16,199 nt of DNA from Synura sp. LO234KE. Lineage: Eukaryota > Sar > Synurophyceae > Synurales > Mallomonadaceae. Of this stretch, positions 8,028 through 16,199 are shown one piece after another. The first letter of the stretch is position 1, and every line of letters begins with the position of its first letter. A program made the position numbers and the translations under genes. Under the pieces are notes generated by a model, which did not search any database, was not told where the DNA came from, and saw only the letters and a list, made by a program, of their open reading frames with translations. Location: contig VKHC01000167.1 in assembly GCA_015143735.1 (NCBI GenBank), positions 1 to 16,199 on the forward strand, given 5' to 3'.

Positions 8028-9538
8028 CACCACAGTCCTATGCATCCCGCTTCATATACTAGGAGTGACGGAAAGAGTGATCGTTAAAGAATACATAATC
8101 AATTTTAGAGCTTCGAGAAGTTTAGAAGACGGTCGAATGATATATTTCAAATCTCCTGGTTAGGCTGTGTGCCTGGAGCTGAAATCATAGAATTACGCCC
8201 ATTATTGAACGAGCTCGGTGTATTCCACCCCATCCACTCGGCCAAACCAACACGCGTTAGTACCCCCGCCACAGATCGACGAGTGGTAGGAGAATCTCGG
8301 ACATAATGTGGATTGAACTTCTATCCACGCCCGGCTGGGGACTAATTCAACCTGTTTGTGTACAATCAACTGCTCTTATGTTTTAATTGGTATTAGTACG
8401 TCCCCATGGGCAGTCTGCTGGATTTTCTTGGTCGTTACACTGCCTTAGAACGCACTTACTTCACATTTACATGACCAGCAGCTTCCCTTCTCCCCCCCCC
8501 GGCGGTAATTTTAGTGTTGAACATACAGTGTATATATTTATTTTGTATATTGTCACAACTAAAAGCTACTTAAGCACATTATAATTTCGTTCACCTATGA
8601 CGTGTATTTCGGTTTCATCTACTAGTTGCCAGGAATTGAAAGGTGACATTGGAGGCAAATTTGAATGGTGAGTTAGACATAGTAAGTATGGATTCTCGGT
8701 AGTTGGTAGCTTTTAGATATGCTTAATGACGGTGATTGGGTCCACCATTGACAGGCATCTCTGCAGGGTTATCCGTAGAGAAGTCGACGTCGTGGCCTAT
8801 GCACACAAAGGCCAATAATGGACCTCGATATGGGCATTATTAACCACACAGAGTTCACATGGATTAGAGGGTCTCCATCGATCATTTCGATCATTTTTGA
8901 CCATGTTGCCTACAACCTTGATAGACTCACTCACTGTTGAGTTTGAATTAAAATCTGGCGACGAGGAAACCAGAGTGACTGCCCCGTACCGCGAGCTGCC
9001 CAAGTTTTGCGGAGGCAATAATTCCCGTGTAGAGTCGTAACTCTTGCATCGATAACTACGAGGCAGTCTATGCTAAAGGAAGATTAAAAAGAAAGGAGTT
9101 CAGCATGCTTGAACCATTTGAGCCTTTATATTGAGTTGCACTATTTGAAGCCGCCTTCCAGACCAGTTTGCTAGCAGGTGGTAAACTCGACGACATTGGG
9201 TTGAAGGAGAAATTAGTTCGGTGGCGCCTTTTCGACCCAAACGCTCCGCAGTACACTGACAGACGCACAACATCGGAAAGCGGAGGATAACACGAGTCGA
9301 GACTGGATGAGATGGTCGGACCGGCCGGCAACGGACCGAGAATTGGGCGGCAGTGTGACATTTTTCTCGTCGAGGATCCAACAGGGTGGGATAAGGCATC
9401 CTAACAAGGGTCCGGTGAATTCAGACGCTGTGTTTGGCAACTTGTTGGTAACACGTGATCGCAGAGAAGACTGTGTCGATGACTGGTAGAGGGCCGTGGC
9501 TGAAAGAGTTTGAGAAGGTTGGGGACATTGAGCAAATT

Positions 9539-12248
9539 CAAAACGAACATCCTGAACCATTTGAGAGGACCTTTTGGGATGGGGACCAGGCATTTTCACT
9601 TCCAGGCTTTTGGGAAGGACTTATTTTACCACAGAGTAGTCGCTAGGCAGTTGTAAGCCACTCTTCGATCATATCCGTGGATCAGGTCTGATGTCGTTGT
9701 ACAGTAAGCCGGATGGACAGTTCATTTATTGTGCAAATGATATCTTGAAAATGACAAGAATAGGAGGATTCTGGATGATCTATTGAAGATCTGTAAACAC
9801 TTGGTCCTGGAATGAGACATTTTAAGAGCGTGTCCACAAGGGATGAAGGGTGCCTGACGGTCGCCGCTTTGGGGAGGTATTGTGTTAAGACCGCCACAGC
9901 CACTTGGTCCTGGAATGAGACATTTTAAGAGCGTGTCCACAACGGATGAAGGGTGCCTGACGGTCGCCACTTTGGGGAGGTATTGTGTTAAGACCGCCTT
10001 GCTGCAGGAAAATCTCCTCATTTGTCCCTAACAGGATATCCGAACATCTGGAGAGAGCTCGCTCATTCAATAGTGCTTTAATGCAAATGTGAATGTGCCA
10101 TTGTGAGGTGTTGTGCTGTCGAGGTATAAAAGAAAAATGACCAGTCCCTTGCCCTCATGGACAAGTAATTTGTCACACGTAGAAGTTATTAATTGGAGAC
10201 TGCGACCAATATGAGTCCGTTTATGTTGGAGACGTCCTGGGAGCACCACATTCTGGAGGAAATACCTTTACCCCATACCGCTGTAGGGACACCGTATTGA
10301 GTATCCTCGAGAGAAGCAACCATCCGATATCAATCACCAATAGCTTGGGAAAGCCCAATTATATACGTCTAACTGGGATCGCCAGGTTCAAGCACTTCGA
10401 GGGGGAGGAAGCACGCTAAGGTGGCGTTGAATCGGGACTATGGCGTCGGTCTGAGCTTGGCGGCATTCTTTGTAGCGATTACGACATTTCCGCTTCCGGC
10501 GGTCTGGAGTTGCCGTTAAAGTAATGTCCATGAGATGAGCAAGCTCTTTAGCCTCTGTAATCGGGGTGGAGGTGAGGGTACCGTCCAACTTTACGTTCGA
10601 CATCGACTGAGTTCAATTGTCGTCGCCGTTCTATACGCCCGAGTGAAGCGAGACCAAGGGGAGGTATAAGGGCAGATAGACCGGAGAAAGCTGCAGGACT
10701 GGTATGTTGTCGAACGTGTTGTCGGACGTGTTGCACCACAGTCCTATGCATCCCGCTTCATATACTAGGAGTGACGGAAAGAGTGATCGTTAAAGAATAC
10801 ATAATCAATTTTAGAGCTTCGAGAAGTTTAGAAGACGGTCGAATGATATATTTCAAATCTCCTGGTTAGGCTGTGTGCCTGGAGCTGAAATCATAGAATT
10901 ACGCCCATTATTGAACGAGCTCGGTGTATTCCACCCCATCCACTCGGCCAAACCAACACGCGTTAGTACCCCCGCCACAGATCGACGAGTGGTAGGAGAA
11001 TCTCGGACATAATGTGGATTGAACTTCTATCCACGCCCGGCTGGGGACTAATTCAACCTGTTTGTGTACAATCAACTGCTCTTATGTTTTAATTGGTATT
11101 AGTACGTCCCCATGGGCAGTCTGCTGGATTTTCTTGGTCGTTACACTGCCTTAGAACGCACTTACTTCACATTTACATGACCAGCAGCTTCCCTTCTCCC
11201 CCCCCCGGCGGTAATTTTAGTGTTGAACATACAGTGTATATATTTATTTTGTATATTGTCACAACTAAAAGCTACTTAAGCACATTATAATTTCGTTCAC
11301 CTATGACGTGTATTTCGGTTTCATCTACTAGTTGCCAGGAATTGAAAGGTGACATTGGAGGCAAATTTGAATGGTGAGTTAGACATAGTAAGTATGGATT
11401 CTCGGTAGTTGGTAGCTTTTAGATATGCTTAATGACGGTGATTGGGTCCACCATTGACAGGCATCTCTGCAGGGTTATCCGTAGAGAAGTCGACGTCGTG
11501 GCCTATGCACACAAAGGCCAATAATGGACCTCGATATGGGCATTATTAACCACACAGAGTTCACATGGATTAGAGGGTCTCCATCGATCATTTCGATCAT
11601 TTTTGACCATGTTGCCTACAACCTTGATAGACTCACTCACTGTTGAGTTTGAATTAAAATCTGGCGACGAGGAAACCAGAGTGACTGCCCCGTACCGCGA
11701 GCTGCCCAAGTTTTGCGGAGGCAATAATTCCCGTGTAGAGTCGTAACTCTTGCATCGATAACTACGAGGCAGTCTATGCTAAAGGAAGATTAAAAAGAAA
11801 GGAGTTCAGCATGCTTGAACCATTTGAGCCTTTATATTGAGTTGCACTATTTGAAGCCGCCTTCCAGACCAGTTTGCTAGCAGGTGGTAAACTCGACGAC
11901 ATTGGGTTGAAGGAGAAATTAGTTCGGTGGCGCCTTTTCGACCCAAACGCTCCGCAGTACACTGACAGACGCACAACATCGGAAAGCGGAGGATAACACG
12001 AGTCGAGACTGGATGAGATGGTCGGACCGGCCGGCAACGGACCGAGAATTGGGCGGCAGTGTGACATTTTTCTCGTCGAGGATCCAACAGGGTGGGATAA
12101 GGCATCCTAACAAGGGTCCGGTGAATTCAGACGCTGTGTTTGGCAACTTGTTGGTAACACGTGATCGCAGAGAAGACTGTGTCGATGACTGGTAGAGGGC
12201 CGTGGCTGAAAGAGTTTGAGAAGGTTGGGGACATTGAGCAAATTCAAA
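9539..12248. repeat. Tandem duplication, copy 2 (2,706 bp plus 4-bp terminal CAAA)
   Basis: Second head-to-tail copy. CAAA occurs at all three boundaries (6833-6836, 9539-9542, 12245-12248), so the junction has 4 bp of microhomology. At the left boundary CAAA is preceded by TTGCA; at the inner junction and the right end it is preceded by AATT. Sequence identity with copy 1 looked complete where I compared lines and frames. Absence of even single-base drift in DNA that is otherwise badly decayed points to a recent event or a mis-assembly. Confidence 0.97.
9798..9998. repeat. 98-bp direct repeat, two copies (in duplication copy 2)
   Basis: Same pair as at 7092-7292, shifted by 2,706 bp, with the same two mismatches. 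Confidence 0.95.
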
Positions 12249-15203
12249 CCAGTAATCCGAGCTAGCGATAGACGGGAATGACTCGCACGAGAGTGGAGTG
12301 CGAGGCAGTTGTGGACGTTAGCGAATGCTGTGGGATAGCAGCCCGCTAATGACCAGGTATATTGAAGGTAACCTTCAGCACATTTTCAGAACGAGGGAAT
12401 TGTATCCATTACGTGTTTGTATGTCGCAAGAAGTGCAATGATTACTGTGAATTGCAACGGTTGGTAACCGTAGACCAATGTGACCGGTTAACTATCAAGC
12501 AAGGATCTACACCATTCTGGACTGGTTCGTTTGCGTATAAGACCCGACTCTGGAGGAGCTCAAAAATTTACAATCCGAGCTTGGTGTGGAGTGTCATCGG
12601 ATGACAACTGCTAGGGTAGAAAAAGTATCTGTTAGAGACAAATCTCTGCCAGGAATGCCGAGTAAGCTGGTGGAGATTGTCTGTAGAACAGGAACTGCCA
12701 AAGCTCTTTTGTATCCGTGTGGGCTCTTTGGATGCCGTAGGGAGGGAGGGCATGCCCTGCTACACATGGAGACGAGTCGAGTGGGGTCACAAGACGGCTC
12801 CGACGGATTTGCACGCCCGGGAGCCCACTTAGGGGAGTAAACGGAGTTGTGGCAGGAAGTTCTCTGAAAAGAGGGATATCGAAACTCGAGTTGGGAGACA
12901 CTGCACCGAGCCGAGGCGTAGAGCATGTCGGAGATAGGCTATCCACGGACGTCGAGATTGCCCCTGGAGAACGCGGAAAATGTCGTGGTTACTCATCCAT
13001 TAAGGCCGTGGGAGCGTGATGCAATCACGAGAACCTAGCCATATTGTATGGTGCCTTGAAGCTTGTGGTATGCGTCTGCATCAAGGCTGGGAATTCAGTG
13101 CCAGATTCAATGGTGCAATGAAATTTTTGCTCCCGGTCTGTGTCAAAATATTCGCCATGGGCAACATAAGAACGCCACGAGGAGGACCGCTCGAGCACGG
13201 CAAGGGCTGCCTGCAGGAGACCGCAGAAACCGTCTGGACATCAGATTAAAGTCAGCAGCGTAGACCGAGGTAGTTGGATGGACTGCACCGTTTTAAATCG
13301 TAAAACTTCCGTTGGGGAGAATAATGACAAGTAGAGATCGTGGGGATTCCTATTTAAAGGATTGAGCCACACTCAAAAACTTTTGCTCTGAAAAACCACG
13401 GGGTTGCTCAGGCTTGTCCGCCTAAACAGGATACTATATCACTGGAGGGAGGCGTAGCGTCAAGAGCCATATGTGAGGGGTATGTGATGGGCCAATGGGC
13501 GGGGCCGTTGAAGCAAAGGGCTCAACCGCCGCCAGTTGGGCGAGGGGAAAATACGGCTCTGTAGTAGATACAAGAGGACTCCAGATTGCTCCGGGTGCAC
13601 TCAATCGGACTGAGATGATCAGGCTCCAATGGATAGCGTCTGAGATGCAGCGGAAGGAGGCGGTGAAGAAATGTGGGCCTGCGACAGGTCAAAGCGTTTT
13701 GAAGCGCCCGTCAATCCTCTGCTCCTGTCACTAATAACCGTTCAACTGTTCATTGTATTACGATGGTAAGATCGCATAGAGTTCCGTACCCAAAATTCAG
13801 ATATCCGGTGGGGTACTGCCGATCAACGTGTGGTGTGAACAACTAGATTCTGCGGAAGGTGGGGTCTTACAGGGGGTCCGACCAATTCTACAAAGTCCGA
13901 AGATTTGAGCCATCAAAAATGAGGGAGCAAACCTTAAGGAGTTCTGATCGGTCGGAAGGTTAGAGCGGTTGGTCAGAAAACGATAATAATGTCAGAGCTG
14001 CAGTCGGATATAGGATCCGGGGAAGTGCAGTAGAGGAGCAGTTTATGCAGTGCTTAACGAATTTCTTTTTTTTTGCAGGTGGACCTGAAGAACCCGGAAG
14101 GGTTTGAAGGTGGATACATACAAGAAGGGTTTCCGTTGAATGTGATAGTGGTCCGAGGGGACATGGATCTCGGCTGGGACTGCGGAATAGCGAAGGGGAA
14201 AGTCCGGAAAGAGCGAGGTCGATTATCCAGAGGTAGAGGGGGAGATGCCGAAGTAGACGTTTTTGGGCGCAAGGAATGTGCGAATGCTTTGATAGTAGTC
14301 TTGCGCCCAGTTGCCGTCCCTCAAGAGTCCCGCGTTCCGCCGGGTGGTGAGATAATGTCGATATTTTCGAAAGCACGCTCTACGAGCATCTCTTGGTAAG
14401 CCCGGCAAATGATCAAGCCAGCTCTCATTTCCATAGATTGCGTACGTTTCTCCCCCGGAACGATGCGGTCACCACTGGAAGGGCAACAACGAAATGGCGG
14501 ACGCATTTTGTGCCTGGGATTGTACAAGGACAATTTAATAGTTTCATCTGCGAAATTGTCATTGACGAAGCCATAGTAGCAGAATATATTTCTGGTACTG
14601 TACGTCCATGACCTTCCAAGTTTTAAATGGACGTCTGCTAATTTTTAGGACGAAGACTGCGAGGTTCCACCTTTCCTTAATCTCTCTAATAGCAGGAAGT
14701 GGATGTCCTACTTGGTGGAGTCACGTCGAAGGGAAGAAGGGTGGGGGCAATATCTACTGATAGTTTATGTTGAGGAATCAGTCGATTTCAAGAATCTCCG
14801 ATAAACTTTCGATCGGACCTGGGGTTAGGGCGGGAGTAAAAAGAAAACGGCGAGTTGATTATGTCATGGAAAAGCGCAACTTTCGAGCGTTTAGAGCTAA
14901 CGTCTGCGGACGGCTTGGGCTCTGATGAATGTTAGGGTTTGAAGTTACGGGAACCAGTAAACTTAGGCTGGGCCATTGGGGCTTCTCTCCCTTCTTGGGG
15001 GCGGAGAGGGACATAAAGGTCAATACGTAGCAGTGCGCGTTTAGGATGTTGGCTGAGGAACCTCCGCGTGGGAGGTGAGCGAGTCGCGTCTGTAACGACA
15101 TAGGATCAATTTTGACCGATAGAGGGTGGGATAGAGAGGTTACAGGTACGGTCCGAAGGGCTCACGAATAAAACCTGTTCCCGTAACATCTGTGTACCAA
15201 TTT
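12249..15203. other. No recognisable gene; decayed-element DNA to the right of the tandem duplication
   Basis: The plus strand is G-rich and purine-rich over much of this stretch, so minus-strand frames are rich in Ser, Pro and Leu. The longest are 14376-13960 (138 codons) and 12926-12594 (110 codons), overlapped by other open frames on both strands. None shows a conserved motif I can name. A T9 tract followed by GCAG at 14069-14081 resembles a splice acceptor on the plus strand, or a short poly-A tract on the minus strand. By analogy with non-LTR elements this would be the upstream (ORF1/endonuclease) side, but I could not find those domains. Confidence 0.35.
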
Positions 15204-15271
15204 ACCGCGTACCGCGGCACCGCTATAGCCGTCACTATGATGGCTCACCGCGTACCGTGGATCGGCTATAG
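15204..15271. repeat. GC-rich palindromic repeat cluster (left member)
   Basis: Two related units, ACCGCGTACCGCGG (15204-15217) and ACCGCGTACCGTGG (15247-15260), lie 43 bp apart; each is followed by a CTATAG-containing element. Part of the cluster, GTACCGCGG-CA-CCGCTATAG (15209-15228), matches the reverse complement of 16038-16056 with only a small indel/substitution. Confidence 0.8.
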
Positions 15272-16010
15272 TATATTTAAGTGTGTTGTAATTCAAAAAT
15301 TTCCGTTGCATCGAAACGTTCTTGTTTTGTTTTAAAAATATGCACTCTGAGTAATCTTAAGGGTTCCACAATTCCAAACGGCAACAATATCGACGTCAAA
15401 AAAAGGCGAAATGCTTAACAGAACTGCATTAATTGGAAATATTAAGAAACGCAGAAAATAATGGCAGATAAGAAAATTTTCAAGAATCATCTCTGTTTGA
15501 GATATTCTACTATTAGAGTACAGAGTAATCTTATCATGAAACTACTCTCTTTTATTAAGCTAAGTAGATTGAAATTTGGGCTAATGCTTGGCTAATGCTA
15601 AACAGAATATGAAAGAAGCAACTTAGCGGGCATTGTCTGCCGGTACGTCTGGCTGAATAAATCGTATTCAATTCGGCTACATTAAAAGTTTGCATATATT
15701 CTAGGTTGATGTCAGGTTCGTGCATCATGTACGTGTTTTAGAGGATAAGCTGGTAAGTACTTGTTCTTTTAATTAATTGAGCCGGTTCCGATCAGCGAGC
15801 TAACTTTTGCTTACCCTTAGGTGAATATACTGTTCTCGGCGATTTGATAATAACATTTTATTTAGCAAATATTTGCAATAGATAAGGTATGATAGCATGT
15901 GAGCACAGCATATTTAAATATTTACGTATTCAAATAGCCCGATTGTCTTCTTTGAAAGCTTTAGTTTACTACCATAGCATAGGGACTAGCTATTATTCAC
16001 TGCAGTGACC
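15272..16010. other. AT-rich spacer, no clear gene; contains intron-like segments
   Basis: AT content resembles the intergenic DNA at the left end. No long open frame. Two GT-AG intervals of host-like intron length, 15643-15704 (GTACGT...TTCTAG, 62 bp) and 15753-15820 (GTAAGT...CCCTTAG, 68 bp, with CTAAC upstream of the acceptor), bracket a 48-bp phase-0 open stretch. A plausible upstream coding exon is missing, and the minus strand offers a competing intron over the second interval. This may be a noncoding spliced exon or chance. Confidence 0.3.
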
Positions 16011-16070
16011 GCTACAGCGGAACCGCTGTAGCCGCCGCTATAGCGGACCGCGGTACACGGTCCGCGTACA
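16011..16070. repeat. Cluster of short GC-rich perfect palindromes (right member)
   Basis: Three adjacent inverted repeats: GCTACAGCGG/CCGCTGTAGC (16011-16020 and 16023-16032, 2-nt spacer); the self-complementary CCGCTATAGCGG (16035-16046); and GGACCG/CGGTCC (16045-16050 and 16058-16063, 7-nt loop). The cluster sits immediately before the 23-bp array and shares its CTATAGCGG core. Confidence 0.85.
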
Positions 16071-16090
16071 GCAGTTCTCTTTCGTACGAA

Positions 16091-16199
16091 CGTACACCCG
16101 CTATAGCGGTCAACGTACACCTGCTATAGCGGTCAACGTACACCTGCTATAGCGGTCAACGTACACCTGCTATAGCGGTCAACGTACACCTGCTATAGC
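16091..16199. repeat. 23-bp tandem repeat array, runs off right edge
   Basis: Units start at 16091, 16114, 16137 and 16160, with a partial unit from 16183. Each begins CGTACACC and carries GCTATAGCGGTCAA. The first unit has CCGCTATAGCGG, a perfect 12-bp palindrome; the later ones have C to T in the left arm (CTGCTATAGCGG) and are otherwise identical. This shows expansion from one variant unit. The total length of the array is unknown because it is cut by the window end. Confidence 0.97.

Larger units (their letters stand above)
6833..9538. repeat. Tandem duplication, copy 1 (2,706 bp)
   Basis: Starts at CAAAACGAACATCC (6833) and recurs head-to-tail 2,706 bp later. All open frames wholly inside the unit recur with the same length and translation at +2706, and a run of nine C (8492-8500 against 11198-11206) is also unchanged. 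No frame in the unit gives a recognisable protein. It holds a 98-bp direct repeat, a 12-bp minisatellite and a Cys/His-rich minus-strand frame (9018-8797). It carries no visible RT or RNase H motif and probably represents the upstream part of the element block. Confidence 0.97.
2689..15203 (-). mobile_element. Block of decayed mobile-element DNA, probable non-LTR retrotransposon remnant(s), mainly minus strand
   Basis: About 12.5 kb, visibly more GC-rich than the genes at left and the AT-rich spacer at right. Open frames are all short and frequently interrupted. On the minus strand I read an RT-like motif near 5.5 kb, an unassigned coherent stretch near 4.4-4.07 kb, and an RNase H-like series from 4.03 to 3.5 kb. 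The order RT, about 500 codons, then RNase H fits non-LTR elements with a C-terminal RNase H, such as the I clade. I found no endonuclease, no LTRs and no target-site duplication. The total length is large for one such element even after subtracting the 2,706-bp duplication, so several nested or adjacent elements are possible. Both ends given are approximate and set by composition. Confidence 0.5.

Noticed and set aside
8797-9018. Minus-strand frame ending CELCVVNNAHIEVHYWPLC, reminiscent of a CX2C...H...C zinc knuckle (repeated at 11503-11724)
   Set aside because: Spacing CX2CX9HX4C is not the standard CCHC knuckle, it occurs once per unit, and the frame stops right after it. Its presence in both copies is only due to the tandem duplication.
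6833-12248. Possibility that the two 2.7-kb copies are long terminal repeats of an LTR element
   Set aside because: They are directly adjacent with no internal region, and I see no TG...CA ends at their boundaries. Head-to-tail tandem duplication explains them better.
13960-14376. 138-codon minus-strand frame
   Set aside because: Ser/Pro/Leu-rich translation of a purine-rich plus strand, with other long frames open over the same bases. No motif, so not called as a gene.
14073-14399. 108-codon plus-strand frame preceded by T9-GCAG, like an exon after a splice acceptor
   Set aside because: Gly/Arg/Glu-rich, no recognisable domain, no partner exon with a matching donor, and it lies in decayed-element DNA.
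16091-16199. CRISPR array
   Set aside because: Units are contiguous 23-bp repeats with no unique spacers, in a eukaryotic context; this is a minisatellite.

Overview
The window is eukaryotic. Two genes at the left end are split by short GT-AG introns (63, 132, 61 and 65 bp) and have no bacterial-style signals. I cannot name the lineage. Introns clustered near 60 bp and tightly packed divergent genes fit a compact-genome invertebrate or a unicellular eukaryote, but this is inference.

Left end (1-2688): a host gene pair. On the minus strand, running off the left edge, is the N-terminal part of a STE24/ZMPSTE24-type CAAX prenyl protease (an integral membrane protein). From a shared 187-bp intergenic region, a four-exon gene on the plus strand encodes a 236-residue protein with a complete FMN-binding flavodoxin domain. 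That domain is closest in pattern to the one in TYW1 (wybutosine synthesis) and in NADPH-P450-reductase-type diflavin enzymes. Here it stands alone and begins with a good N-myristoylation signal. About 670 bp of noncoding flank follows.

Middle (about 2689-15200): a long block, visibly richer in G+C than both ends, with no intact gene. On the minus strand it carries remnants of a retroelement, in the order reverse transcriptase-like piece (about 5.5 kb), unassigned coherent piece (about 4.2 kb), RNase H-like piece (about 4.0-3.5 kb). The RNase H homology is spread over all three minus-strand frames and lacks one catalytic aspartate, so it is dead. The order and the roughly 1.5-kb spacing fit a non-LTR (LINE-type) element with a C-terminal RNase H. 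The middle of the block is a 2,706-bp direct tandem duplication (6833-9538 and 9539-12244) that appears identical at every point I compared, with a 4-bp CAAA microhomology at its junctions. This means a very recent duplication or an assembly artefact.

Right end (about 15200-16199): two GC-rich palindromic clusters related in inverted orientation flank an AT-rich 740-bp spacer. A 23-bp tandem repeat with a CTATAG-centred palindromic core runs off the right edge. The arrangement looks like a terminal-inverted-repeat or satellite-like repeat family.

The strongest calls are the two host genes, the exact tandem duplication and the 23-bp array. The retroelement call rests on short motif matches read by eye. 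I saw no clear new multi-gene system. The most unusual items are the stand-alone, probably myristoylated flavodoxin gene and the palindromic repeat family at the right end.
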